Shown here piece by piece: positions 1-10,936 of a stretch of 64,000 nt of DNA; the stretch's first letter is position 1; each line of letters begins with the position of its first letter. Origin of the DNA: Bradyrhizobium lupini (GTDB taxonomy: Bacteria > Pseudomonadota > Alphaproteobacteria > Rhizobiales > Xanthobacteraceae); assembly GCF_040939785.1 (NCBI RefSeq), contig NZ_CP162553.1:5537001-5601000 (forward strand), in the 5' to 3' direction. The notes under the pieces are model-generated. The model was given only the letters and a program-made list of their open reading frames with translations. It made no database searches and was not told the origin of the DNA. The translations under genes were made by a program, and so were the position numbers.

Positions 1-359
1 TGCCCGCCCAGGCCGAGCTTCGCCAGGCCCGCGGCGAGGTCGAGGAGGAGACCCCGCAAAAGACCCGGCTGTCGCTGCTGCAGCGCCTCGCCAATGTCGG
101 CCTCGGCCGTCGTGACGAGGAGACCGAGGCGCCGATCGCGGCCCGCACCGCCGGTCCCGCGATGCCGCCACTGCCCGATCGCCGCCCCCAGAAGACCGTG
201 GCGCAGCAAATCGCTTCTACCGAGCCGGTGTCTGAGTATGCCCGTCGTCCCGCGCCGCAGGGCCTGGACATGCACGGCCGTCCCGCGCCTGTTGCCCCGG
301 CGCCACAGGGAGATGACCATCTTGATATCCCGGCCTTCCTGCGGCGGCAGGCGACCTGA
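1..359 (+). CDS. ftsZ: Cell division protein FtsZ, C-terminal end (5' truncated)
   Basis: Only the last 118 codons are in the window; the reading frame starts at base 3. What is visible is the variable, Pro/Arg/Glu-rich linker followed by the conserved C-terminal peptide (DDHLDIPAFLRRQAT), which in FtsZ binds FtsA and other membrane tethers. The GTPase domain lies upstream of the window. FtsZ polymerises into the cytokinetic ring at mid-cell. The identification rests on the C-terminal peptide, which fits the D-I-P-x-F-L-R-R-Q consensus very well, and on lpxC following, as in other alphaproteobacteria. A strong terminator 25 bp after the stop suggests that the division operon ends here. Confidence 0.95.
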   Translation, partial: PAQAELRQARGEVEEETPQKTRLSLLQRLANVGLGRRDEETEAPIAARTAGPAMPPLPDRRPQKTVAQQIASTEPVSEYARRPAPQGLDMHGRPAPVAPAPQGDDHLDIPAFLRRQAT

Positions 360-384
360 GGATTGTTACAATAAGGCAGACGAA

Positions 385-419
385 AAAAGGTCCCGGGGGG
401 AAGCTTGCCGGGACCTTTT
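385..419 (+). terminator. Rho-independent terminator after ftsZ
   Basis: A perfect 12-bp inverted repeat (arms 385-396 and 408-419, 11-nt loop) with A-rich left flank and T-rich right flank. It would work in the + direction as the end of the division operon. The A-tract also makes it potentially bidirectional, although no gene on the - strand needs it. Confidence 0.9.
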
Positions 420-717
420 CTTTTGCCCCGTGCATATCCGGATTGCGTGGCCAAGCAACTGATTTTAAATCATTAATTACGTATTCGATGGTTCAGTAAA
501 ACTACCGAAAACGGTCCCGAACTCCGGTCCAATTTGGTTAAGCCTTGGCGCGAATACGGCGGGTTTGGGGTAACAATCGGTAAAAAAAGCGTGAGTTGGC
601 GCTGTTTGGGGCAGTGACTATGGTTTGCCGTGACTTGGGGATACGGATTCGGAACAGCGGTCTAGGCCGCAGTCGGGTTCAGTATAAGTCGCGATGGTCG
701 TAGTGGGGCGGTTCCTG
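420..717 (+). other. Intergenic region and probable lpxC promoter region
   Basis: About 300 bp without a gene between the ftsZ terminator and lpxC. It is more AT-rich than its surroundings around 460-500 and 580-590. A GGTTAAGCC sequence at 535-543 reads TTAACC on the other strand, which is one half of the CtrA recognition motif. The second half-site at the right spacing is not seen, so CtrA control is only a guess. No reliable -35/-10 pair could be assigned. Confidence 0.4.
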
Positions 718-1680
718 ATGAAATTTAGCCGGCAAACAACGCTTCGTGCGCAAGCCAGTGTGGCAGGCGTCGGCGTTCATTCCGGTCTTCCTGTCACGCT
801 CGCGCTTGGACCCGCGCCTGTCGACGCGGGATTTGTTTTTATCCGCACCGGGCTCGAGGGAAGCGACCGCGAAGTTCAGGCCACCGCCGAGCAGGTGATC
901 GCGACGGATTTCGCCACCGTCCTCGGTGATCGCAACGGTCCGCTGGTTTCCACCGCCGAGCATGTCCTTGCTGCGCTGCGGGGAATGGGCGTCGACAACG
1001 CCATCATCGAGATCGATGGGCCGGAAGTGCCGATCATGGACGGCAGCGCGGCAGCCTTCGTTGCGGCGATCGACCAGGCCGGCATCGTGACCCAGCCGGC
1101 GCAGCGCCGCTTCATCCAGGTTTTGAAGCCGATCTCGGTCAAGATCGGCGACTCCTTCGGTGAGATCAGGCCCTATGCCGACGGGTTCCGCGCCGAGGTC
1201 GAGATCGACTTCACCAATCCTGTCATCGGCCAGCAGAGCTATGCCTTCGACCTCAACCCGGAGCGTTTCCGCCGCGAAGTCGGCCGGGCCCGGACTTTCG
1301 GTCTGATGTGCGACGTCGCGCGGCTCTGGAGCGCCGGCTACGCGCTCGGTGCCTCATTCGACAACACCGTCGTGTTCGACGAGGAGCGGCTGCTCAACAC
1401 CGAGGGCCTGCGCTACGCCGACGAATGCGCCCGCCACAAGGTGCTGGACGTGATCGGCGACCTCGCGCTGGCGGGTCTGCCGCTGCTCGGCGCCTACCGC
1501 TCGGTACGTGGCGGCCACAAGCTCAACCACGCCGTTCTGACCGCGCTGCTCGCCGACCGCACCGCTTGGCGGGTGGTCGAGGGCGAGGCAGCCCGCCGCA
1601 CCACGCGTCCGGTGGCCGAAACCGGTCGCGGCATCGTCGGTGGCCGGATCGCCGCGGTCTACGGGCCGGACGTTTCCTGA
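718..1680 (+). CDS. lpxC: LpxC, UDP-3-O-acyl-N-acetylglucosamine deacetylase
   Basis: Catalyses the committed step of lipid A synthesis, removing the N-acetyl group from UDP-3-O-acyl-GlcNAc in the cytoplasm. The 320-residue product has the usual length. The zinc ligands are visible: His82 in TAEHVLAAL, and His240 and Asp244 in HKVLDVIGDL. The later catalytic histidine is His267 in GGHKLNH. I chose ATG 718 (MKFSRQTTLR), which has GGGGCGG about 9 bp upstream and matches family N-termini. An in-frame ATG at 694 would add eight residues. The gene follows ftsZ but is separated from it by a terminator, so it probably has its own promoter. The 3' end is the first copy of a short tandem repeat. Confidence 0.96.
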   Translation: MKFSRQTTLRAQASVAGVGVHSGLPVTLALGPAPVDAGFVFIRTGLEGSDREVQATAEQVIATDFATVLGDRNGPLVSTAEHVLAALRGMGVDNAIIEIDGPEVPIMDGSAAAFVAAIDQAGIVTQPAQRRFIQVLKPISVKIGDSFGEIRPYADGFRAEVEIDFTNPVIGQQSYAFDLNPERFRREVGRARTFGLMCDVARLWSAGYALGASFDNTVVFDEERLLNTEGLRYADECARHKVLDVIGDLALAGLPLLGAYRSVRGGHKLNHAVLTALLADRTAWRVVEGEAARRTTRPVAETGRGIVGGRIAAVYGPDVS

Positions 1681-1737
1681 AGAGAGACGTTTCCTGCAGC
1701 GGACGTTTCCTAGACGAGAGACGCGTCCTGAAGAGAC
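1669..1737 (+). repeat. Four-copy short tandem repeat at the lpxC 3' end
   Basis: The decamer GACGTTTCCT occurs at 1669-1678, 1686-1695 and 1702-1711, with a diverged copy (GACGCGTCCT) at 1720-1729, giving a period of 16-18 bp. Copy 1 encodes the last residues and stop codon of lpxC. Copy 3 also carries a stop triplet. It looks like slippage duplication of the end of the gene. From 1738 to 1975 nothing else is recognised apart from the bamD upstream region. Confidence 0.75.
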
Positions 1738-1975
1738 CCGTGGCCGCGGGCGTTTGGCGGCGGCTTTCCCCGGGAAACTCCTGGTAACGATGATCGGCTA
1801 GGATTGCGGCGCCTCGCCTTAATCCGGGCGGAATGCCTGCCTATCCGGTTGGTTGAAGATCGTTTTTCGGTTACACCGGCGTGGTCGCACGGCAGGCACC
1901 ACGGCTATATTTCGCGCCCAGGACGGGGTTCATGGGCTGGCGGACACCGCACCACAGGGCGTCAGGGCAATACTC

Positions 1976-2881
1976 ATGTCGGCACAGCGTATGACGCGCG
2001 GATATCTTCAAGTCCCGTCTCGAGAAGTCTCGTCTCGAGCCCGTGGGCTGCTTCAGGTTGTCGCCCTCTTCGTGCTCGCGCTGCCGCTGGCCGGCTGCGG
2101 CACCGGCGCGCTTTGGGACAAGTTCACCGCCAAGGACGACACCTTCGTCGAGGAGCCCGCCGACAAGATCTACAATGAGGGCCTGTACCTCATGAACGAG
2201 AAGAAGGACATGAAGGCGGCGAACAAGAAGTTCGAAGAGGTCGACCGCCAGCATCCTTATTCCGACTGGGCCCGCAAATCATTGCTGATGTCGGCCTACG
2301 CGTCCTACCAGGGCGGGGATTATGACAATTGTATCGGCGCGGCCACCCGCTACGTCACGCTGCATCCCGGCAGCCCGGATGCGGCCTACGCGCAATATCT
2401 GATCGCCGCCTCGCATTACGACCAGATTCCGGACATCAGCCGCGACCAGACCCGCACCGAGAAGGCGATCGCCTCGCTGGAAGAGGTGGTGCGCAAATAT
2501 CCGACCTCCGAATATGCGACCTCGGCCAAGGCCAAGATCGAAGGTGCGCGCGACCAGCTCGCCGGCAAGGAAATGAACGTCGGCCGCTATTACGCGCAGA
2601 AGCGCGACTACACGGCGGCGATCAACCGGTACAAGGCCGTGGTGACGCAGTACCAGACCACCCGCCATGTCGAGGAGGCGCTGTACCGCCTGACCGAGGC
2701 CTATATGGCGATCGGCATCGTTGGCGAGGCCCAGACGGCCGCCGCCGTGCTCGGGCACAATTTTCCTGATAGTCGCTGGTACAAGGACGCCTATAATCTT
2801 GTAAAATCAGGCGGTCTCGAACCGAGCGAGAATCAGGGGTCCTGGATTAGCAAGACCTTCAAGAAAATGGGTCTCGGCTAG
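1976..2881 (+). CDS. bamD: BamD, outer-membrane assembly lipoprotein
   Basis: Lipoprotein subunit of the BAM complex that inserts beta-barrel proteins into the outer membrane from the periplasm. The 301-residue product starts with a hydrophobic signal peptide and a lipobox (LAGC) near residues 38-41, so Cys41 is the likely lipidated residue. The rest is a TPR-like region: the EKKDMKAANKKFEEVDRQHP segment and its repeats match the ComL/YfiO family. ATG 1976 (MSAQRM) is the chosen start; 1991 is possible and an open frame extends back to 1853. It lies between lpxC and recN, the usual rhizobial order, and recN starts 13 bp after the stop, so the two are probably co-transcribed. Confidence 0.93.
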   Translation: MSAQRMTRGYLQVPSREVSSRARGLLQVVALFVLALPLAGCGTGALWDKFTAKDDTFVEEPADKIYNEGLYLMNEKKDMKAANKKFEEVDRQHPYSDWARKSLLMSAYASYQGGDYDNCIGAATRYVTLHPGSPDAAYAQYLIAASHYDQIPDISRDQTRTEKAIASLEEVVRKYPTSEYATSAKAKIEGARDQLAGKEMNVGRYYAQKRDYTAAINRYKAVVTQYQTTRHVEEALYRLTEAYMAIGIVGEAQTAAAVLGHNFPDSRWYKDAYNLVKSGGLEPSENQGSWISKTFKKMGLG

Positions 2882-2894
2882 GAAATAGAATTCC

Positions 2895-4568
2895 ATGCTG
2901 GCGCGTCTGTCGATCCGTGACATCGTCCTGATCGAACGGCTCGATATCGAATTCGCACCGGGCCTCGCGGTTTTGACCGGCGAGACCGGTGCGGGCAAAT
3001 CCATCCTGCTCGATGCCTTTGCGTTGGCGCTCGGCGGCCGCGGCGATGCCGGCCTCGTGCGGCATGGGGCGGAGCAGGGGCAGGTCACTGCCGTATTCGA
3101 TATCCCAAAAAACCATCCCGCGGCCAAAATCCTCGCGGAGAACGGGCTGGACGATACCGGCGAGATGATTCTCCGCCGGGTCCAGCTCGCCGACGGCCGC
3201 ACCCGCGCCTTCATCAACGACCAGGCGATCAGCGTGCAGACGCTGAAGGCGGTCGGGGCTGCCTTGGTCGAGATCCACGGCCAGCACGACGAGCGCGCGC
3301 TGGTCGATGCCGCCACCCACCGCCGCCTGCTCGACGCCTTCGCCGGTCTCGAAAAGGACGTCTCGGCGGTCGAGGCGCTCTGGGACGCCCGCCGCACCGC
3401 CAACACCGCGCTGGAGGAGCATCGCGCCGGCATGGAGCGCGCCGCGCGCGAAGCCGATTACCTCCGCCACGCCTCCGACGAATTGAAGCAGCTCGCGCCC
3501 AAGGACGGCGAGGAGACCTCGCTGGCCTCCCGTCGGACCACGATGATGCAGGGCGAGAAGATCGCCTCCGACCTGCGCGAGGCGCAGGAGGCGGTCGGCG
3601 GCCACCATTCGCCGGTCGCCTCGCTGTCGGCGGCCGTGCGGCGGCTGGAGCGTCGCGGCGTCAACTCGCCGGCGCTGGTCGAACCCGCGGTGAGGGCGAT
3701 CGACATCGCCATCAACGCGCTGGAGGAAGCCGACCAGCATCTTCAGGCGGCGCTTGCGGCGACCGATTTCGATCCCTCGGAGCTCGAACGGATAGAGGAG
3801 CGCCTGTTCGCGTTGCGCGCCGCCTCGCGCAAATATTCGACGCCGGTCGACGGGCTCGCCGCGCTCGCCGCAAAATACGCCGCCGATGTCGTTCTGATCG
3901 ATGCCGGCGCCTCACGGCTGAAGAAGCTGGAGCAGGCCGCGATCGAGGCCGATGCGCGCTATGCGGCGGCTGCGAAGAAGCTGTCGATGGCGCGGCAGAA
4001 ATCGGCGGAGAAGCTCAACAAGGCCGTCAATGCCGAGCTCGCGCCGCTCAAGCTCGAGCGCGCAAAGTTCATGACCCAGGTCGAGACCGACGAGGCAGCT
4101 CCGGGCCCGCAAGGGTTCGACCGCGTCGAGTTCTGGGTGCAGACCAACCCGGGCACCAAGCCGGGGCCGCTGATGAAGGTCGCCTCCGGCGGCGAGCTGT
4201 CGCGTTTCCTGCTGGCGCTGAAGGTCGTGCTGTCCGACCGCGGTTCGGCGCCGACCTTGGTCTTCGACGAGATCGACACCGGCGTCGGCGGCGCGGTCGC
4301 GGACGCCATCGGCGGACGGCTGGCGCGGCTCGCCGGCAAGGTCCAGGTGATGGCCGTCACCCACGCCCCGCAGGTCGCCGCCCGTGCCGACCAGCATTTG
4401 CTGATCTCAAAGGACGCACTGGACAAGGGCAAGCGCGTTGCGACCCGCGTCAATGCGCTTGCCGCCGACCACCGCCGCGAGGAGATCGCACGGATGCTCG
4501 CCGGCGCCGAGATCACCGCCGAGGCGAGGGCTGCCGCGGACCGGCTGCTCAAGGCGGCGACGGCTTGA
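2895..4568 (+). CDS. recN: DNA repair protein RecN
   Basis: SMC-like ATPase that acts early in recombinational repair of double-strand breaks. It is 557 residues, the usual length. Domains: N-terminal ATPase half with Walker A (TGETGAGKS, residues 28-36) and Q-loop region; a long Ala/Glu/Arg-rich central coiled coil (about 140-380); C-terminal ATPase half with the ABC signature (ASGGELSRF, about 430) and Walker B (LVFDEIDTGVGG, about 455). All the catalytic motifs are intact. It begins 13 bp after bamD and is probably in the same transcript. No LexA box was seen in front of it, as expected for a gene inside an operon. Confidence 0.96.
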   Translation: MLARLSIRDIVLIERLDIEFAPGLAVLTGETGAGKSILLDAFALALGGRGDAGLVRHGAEQGQVTAVFDIPKNHPAAKILAENGLDDTGEMILRRVQLADGRTRAFINDQAISVQTLKAVGAALVEIHGQHDERALVDAATHRRLLDAFAGLEKDVSAVEALWDARRTANTALEEHRAGMERAAREADYLRHASDELKQLAPKDGEETSLASRRTTMMQGEKIASDLREAQEAVGGHHSPVASLSAAVRRLERRGVNSPALVEPAVRAIDIAINALEEADQHLQAALAATDFDPSELERIEERLFALRAASRKYSTPVDGLAALAAKYAADVVLIDAGASRLKKLEQAAIEADARYAAAAKKLSMARQKSAEKLNKAVNAELAPLKLERAKFMTQVETDEAAPGPQGFDRVEFWVQTNPGTKPGPLMKVASGGELSRFLLALKVVLSDRGSAPTLVFDEIDTGVGGAVADAIGGRLARLAGKVQVMAVTHAPQVAARADQHLLISKDALDKGKRVATRVNALAADHRREEIARMLAGAEITAEARAAADRLLKAATA

Positions 4569-6884
<2,316 letters not shown>

Positions 6885-6891
6885 CTCTTCC

Positions 6892-7035
6892 CTTCTCCCC
6901 TTGTGGGAGAAGGTGGCGCGCAGCGCCGGATGAGGGGTTCTATCCTCGAATTCAAAGTTTGAGAGGGGACCCGTGCGGAGAGAGACCCCTCATCCGGCGC
7001 GCTACGCGCGCCACCTTCTCCCACAAGGGGAGAAG
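6892..7035. repeat. Large inverted repeat (about 47-bp arms) between ligA and the MFS gene
   Basis: The left arm 6892-6938 and right arm 6985-7035 are nearly perfect reverse complements, differing by a few bases in the GCGC-rich middle. Each arm begins with its own small hairpin (CTCCCCTTGTGGGAG). The 46-bp loop has no gene. It lies between converging genes (ligA and the efflux pump), so it may also terminate both transcripts. It looks like one member of a dispersed family: the GGATGAGGGG motif recurs in the element inside uvrD at 43480-43650. Confidence 0.85.
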
Positions 7036-7058
7036 GAAGAAGGCCTCACCGCGCCCGA

Positions 7059-8333
7059 TCACATCATCCCGCTCTCTTCCTCTTCCGCCTGCTCGATCAG
7101 CGTCTCGCTCACCATGACCTCGCGGCGGGGGACGACGAAGATCATCGTGCAGGCGCAGAGCAGGGAGATCGCCAGTACCGCGGCGGTGAGCGGCAGCGTG
7201 GTCGCGGAATGGCCGCCGAGATAGGCGCCGAATTGCGACATCAGCGCGCCGATGCCTTGCTGGAGAAAGCCCATCGCACCTGATGCGGTGCCGGCGGCCT
7301 CGGGACGGATGCTGATCGCGCCGGCGGCCGAGTTCGCCATCACGAAGGCATTGCCGACCATCACGATCATCTGCGTGCCGAACAGCCAGGCGGGCGCCTC
7401 GTTCCAGCCGGTGAAGCTCCAGAGCAGGTTCAACAGGCTGCCGCAAAGCTGAAGCGCGAGGCCGAACCAGATCAACTTCTCCAGCGAGTGCCTGGGCGCG
7501 AAGCGCACGCAGAGCAGATTGCCGACGAGATACGCAAAGCCCGTCGTCGCGAACCACGCGCCGTATTCGGCGCTGGTCCTGCCCATCTGCGTTACCACGA
7601 TATAGGGGCCGCCGCCCGCGAAGGTGAAGATGATCTGCGAGGCCAGCACCTGGCACATCACGTAGCCGACGAAGGCGCGGTTGCGGATCAGGATGCCGAC
7701 ATCGCCGCGAAAGCCGCTGCCGGCGACGCGGTCTCGGCGGGTCTCGGGCAGCGCGAATGCGATTCCGACGGCGACAATGATCGCGGCGACGGTGATGGCG
7801 TAGAAGATCGCGCGCCAGCCGAACGCGGTTTCGATCAGGCCGCCGGTGAGCGGAGAGACCATCTGCCCGATCATCAGCGCCGCGACCACGAGGCTGATCA
7901 TCGAGGCGACGCGGTCGCGCTCGTAGATGTCGCGGATGATGGCGCGGCTCACCACCATGCCCGCGGCGCCGCCCAACGCCTGGAAAAAGCGCGCGGCGAT
8001 CAGCTGCGGCAGGGTTTCCGCGAAGATGCAGGCGGCGCTGGCGACCACCATCAGCGCCAGTCCTCCGAGCAGCACCGGTCGCCGCCCGAAACGGTCCGAC
8101 AGCGGGCCCATGATGAGTTGCGACAGCGCGATGCCGACCATGTACAGTGACACCGTCATCTGCGCGACCGAGATGTCGCTGCCAAAGGTCGTCGCCAGCA
8201 CCGGCAGCGCCGGAACCAGCATGTAAAGCGAGATCGGCGCGATGCCGGTCATGACGACGAGCAGCAGCAACACCACGCGCGAGGTCGCGAGGTTCTTCGC
8301 CGTGTCCGGCGGCTTGCTGATCATGCCGTGCAT
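7059..8333 (-). CDS. Bcr/CflA-type MFS drug-efflux transporter
   Basis: Predicted inner-membrane proton antiporter of the DHA1 Bcr/CflA group, which exports bicyclomycin, chloramphenicol-like drugs or sulfonamides; the actual substrate cannot be told. The 424-residue product has the expected 12 hydrophobic segments. MFS motif A is at about residues 76-90 (GPLSDRFGRRPVLLGG), and the motif C-like region is in LMIGQMVSPLTGGLIE. The first helix reads ISLYMLVPALPVLA, typical of this group. The start is ATG 8333; ATG 8324 (MISKPPD) is also possible. It converges on ligA across the inverted repeat. No adjacent regulator is seen. Confidence 0.88.
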   Translation of the reverse strand: MHGMISKPPDTAKNLATSRVVLLLLVVMTGIAPISLYMLVPALPVLATTFGSDISVAQMTVSLYMVGIALSQLIMGPLSDRFGRRPVLLGGLALMVVASAACIFAETLPQLIAARFFQALGGAAGMVVSRAIIRDIYERDRVASMISLVVAALMIGQMVSPLTGGLIETAFGWRAIFYAITVAAIIVAVGIAFALPETRRDRVAGSGFRGDVGILIRNRAFVGYVMCQVLASQIIFTFAGGGPYIVVTQMGRTSAEYGAWFATTGFAYLVGNLLCVRFAPRHSLEKLIWFGLALQLCGSLLNLLWSFTGWNEAPAWLFGTQMIVMVGNAFVMANSAAGAISIRPEAAGTASGAMGFLQQGIGALMSQFGAYLGGHSATTLPLTAAVLAISLLCACTMIFVVPRREVMVSETLIEQAEEEESGMM

Positions 8334-8715
8334 GCGTGTCCGTCTCGTAGAAATTCAGATCGGACTGTAGCGCGCTCGCGCAAGACGCATATCGGCGTTT
8401 CGGAATGCGGCTATACGGATTCCGGGACGGTTATGATGAGGGCGCCATAGCGCCGATTGGGCGCGTTGCTCGCGTCAAAAAGTCGGTGTCATCGCCGGCT
8501 TGACCGGGCGATCCAGTACGCCGCGGCTTCTTCGCATGCGTTTCCTGTCTCTGGAATGCTGGATTCCCCGCCTGCCGCCTTCGCTAAAGCTTCGGCGCCC
8601 CTAGACCTCACCCCGGCGAAGCCTTGGCGTAGCCGGGTCGCGGGGCATGACAGCTGTGGTGGAGAAGCAGCCTTGCGCAAAGCGCGTGGAGCCATGCGGC
8701 TTTGCGACGACGCGC
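8334..8715. repeat. Gene-free stretch with a probable dispersed repeat (8487-8652)
   Basis: This 380-bp gap separates the efflux-pump start from the 3' end of the aminopeptidase gene; the first 120 bp should hold the pump promoter. From 8487 to 8652 the sequence is bounded by TGTCAT and ATGACA and contains phrases typical of Bradyrhizobium intergenic repeats (TTGACCGGGCGATCCAGTA, GGAATGCTGGATTCCC). No gene is supported here. A short open frame covering 8457-8795 has no recognisable content. Confidence 0.5.
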
Positions 8716-10544
8716 TTACGCCTTCAACTCCGCCGTGGCCTGGTCCAGCCAGGCCTTGGTCGTCTCGTCCAGCGCCGGCCGCACCTCGGCCCTGACGCGC
8801 GCGTGGTAGGCGTTGAGCCAGTCGAGCTCGTCCTTGCTGAGCATGCCGACATCGATCAGCCGGCGGTCGATCGGCGCCAGGGTCAGCGTCTCGAACGCGT
8901 TCATCGATTTTTCCGCGCCCTTGATATCGGCTTCGACCACCAGTTCGAGGTTCTCGATGCGGATGCCGAAACCGTCTGTCTTGTAGTAGCCGGGCTCGTT
9001 GGACAGGATCATGCCGCGCTTCAGCGGCGTAGTGCCGAGCTTCGAGATCGCGCCGGCCCCTCATGCACGCTCAGATAGCTGCCGACGCCGTGGCCGGTGC
9101 CATGCTCGAAATCGACGCCGGCGGCCCAGAGATATTGCCGTGCGAGTGTGTCGAGCTGCGCGCCGGTGGCGCCGTCGGGAAAGATCGCCCGCGCAATCGC
9201 GATGTGGCCGCGCAGCACACGCGTGAAGCGGTCGCGCATCTCGTCTGTCGGCTCGCCCACGGCCATGGTGCGGGTGACGTCGGTGGTGCCGTCTTCGTAT
9301 TGTGCACCTGAATCGATCAGCAGCAGATCGCCGGGGACGATCCGCCGGTTGCTCTTGCGGGTGACGCGGTAGTGCACGATCGCGCCATTCGGGCCGGTGC
9401 CCGATATGGTCGGGAACGACACATCTTTGAGCGCGCCGGTGTCGCGGCGGAATGTCTCCAGCGCCTCGACCGCGTCGATCTCGGTGAGCTTGCCGCTTGC
9501 CGCCTCGCGGTCGATGAAGGCGAGGAAGCGTGCCAGCGCCACGGCGTCGCGCCGGTGCGCCGATTGCGTGCCCTTGATCTCGGTCGTGTTCTTGACCGCC
9601 TTGAGCAGCGCGATCGGATCGCTGCCGCGCACCGGCTTGCCGCCGGCGCCCGTGATCAGCCGGCTGAGGGCGTCGGCCGCGGTCGCATTGTCGAGCGCGA
9701 TCGATCCACCGCTCTTGGCGAGCGCCATCAGCGTCGGCGCCATCGCATCGGGCTCGCGCACGTCGGCGGACTGCTCGAGATGGTCGCGGGTCAGATTTGA
9801 GAGCTTGCGGTGATCGATGAAGATGGTGGGACGGCCGTCCTTCGGCACCAGCGCATAGGACAGCGGCAGCGGCGTATGCGCGACGTCGGCGCCGCGGATG
9901 TTGAAGGTCCAGGCCACGGCATGGCTGTCGGACAGCACCAACGCATCGACGCCGAGCTTGCCGATCTCGCTCCTGATCTGCGTCAGCTTCTCGGCTTCAG
10001 TCACGCCGGCATGTTGCATTCCGTGCACCGTGACCGGCGCAATCGGCGGCTGTGGCCGGTCTTGCCAGATCGCATCGACCGGATTGCTGTCGACGGCGAC
10101 CAGTTCGGCACCGGCCTTGGTGCAGGCGGCGGCCAAACGCTCGGCTGCTGCAAAAGTGTGCAGCCACGGATCAAATCCTAGGCGGTCGCCGGCCTTCAGG
10201 TGTGCCGACATCCAGCTTTCCGGCGGGGGATCGATCAGAGATTCCACGGCCCAGGCCCTTGAATCGACCTGCTTGGCCGCCTGGATCGTGTAGCGGCCGT
10301 CGACGAAGACCGCGGCCTCGTGCGTCAGCACCACCGCCAGTCCCGCCGAGCCCGTAAAACCGGTCAGCCAGGCGAGACGTTCTTCGGACGGCGGCACGTA
10401 CTCATTCTGCTGCTGATCGGCGCGTGGAATCACGAAACCGGTCAGCTTGCGGCGGGCGAGTTCTTCACGGAGCGCGGCCAGCCGGGCTGTCAATGCGACG
10501 CCGGCCTCGGGCTCCTCGAATGTCTGGAAATGCGCTTCGAACAT
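8716..10544 (-). pseudogene. M24B Xaa-Pro aminopeptidase, interrupted by one frameshift
   Basis: A cytosolic-type aminopeptidase P that would remove the N-terminal residue from X-Pro peptides. The first part (9021-10544) covers the two creatinase-like N-terminal domains and most of the catalytic domain, including metal ligands Asp in LLIDSGAQYEDGTTDVTRT and His in HGTGHGVG. It then runs out of frame after VHEGPAR. The continuation, with the last two metal-binding glutamates (SNEPGYY and GIRIENLE) and the C-terminal domain, is in another frame at 8716-9048. One base appears to be missing at about 9048-9050, between CG and ATC; restoring it gives VHEGPARISKLGTTPLKRG. With that base the protein would be about 609 residues, normal for the three-domain form. 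If the shift is real the enzyme lacks two ligands and should be inactive. Confidence 0.85.
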
Positions 10545-10732
10545 GGTGGATCACTTTAGGATCATGCGGATCAGTCCGCAATGTAGACGCATTTGAGGTC
10601 GCATCTGGCATGGACTGTGCTTGAACAAGTTCCATTCGAATTGAGTGGAGTACAGGATGCGGCAGTTGCGCTTCGTCCAGATGACAGGGAAATTCGAGCA
10701 AGTTGTTCATCTCAACGACGAGGGGACACTCG

Positions 10733-10912
10733 ATGCCAGCGTTCACGTTTGAAAAGATTACGCCGCCGGTGCGCCGCGCCCCGGCTGCGGCGACACCGAA
10801 GAAACCGCGCGGCCTGATCAGCCAGATGATCGACCGTTTCGCCGAACGCCGCGCGAGGCGCGCCTCGCAGGCCGAGCGCGCGATGCGCCGGGACGAAGAG
10901 ACGGCAAAGTAG
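10733..10912 (+). CDS. Small basic protein of unknown function
   Basis: A 59-residue, strongly basic protein with many Arg and Ala (MPAFTFEKITPPVRRAP...) and a predicted amphipathic helix in RFAERRARRASQAERAMRRD. ATG 10733 is preceded by GAGGGGA at good spacing, which supports translation; the frame continues upstream to 10703 but without a better start. No family recognised. It lies between the divergently read aminopeptidase and the prmA gene pointing toward it. The high Arg content could reflect nucleic-acid binding, but that is speculation. Confidence 0.6.
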   Translation: MPAFTFEKITPPVRRAPAAATPKKPRGLISQMIDRFAERRARRASQAERAMRRDEETAK

Positions 10913-10936
10913 CGGCATCTACGGCAGCAGCCGTAC

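Noticed and set aside
94..462. Open frame overlapping the ftsZ end and terminator
   Set aside because: It would be translated through a strong terminator and the frame has no recognisable content.
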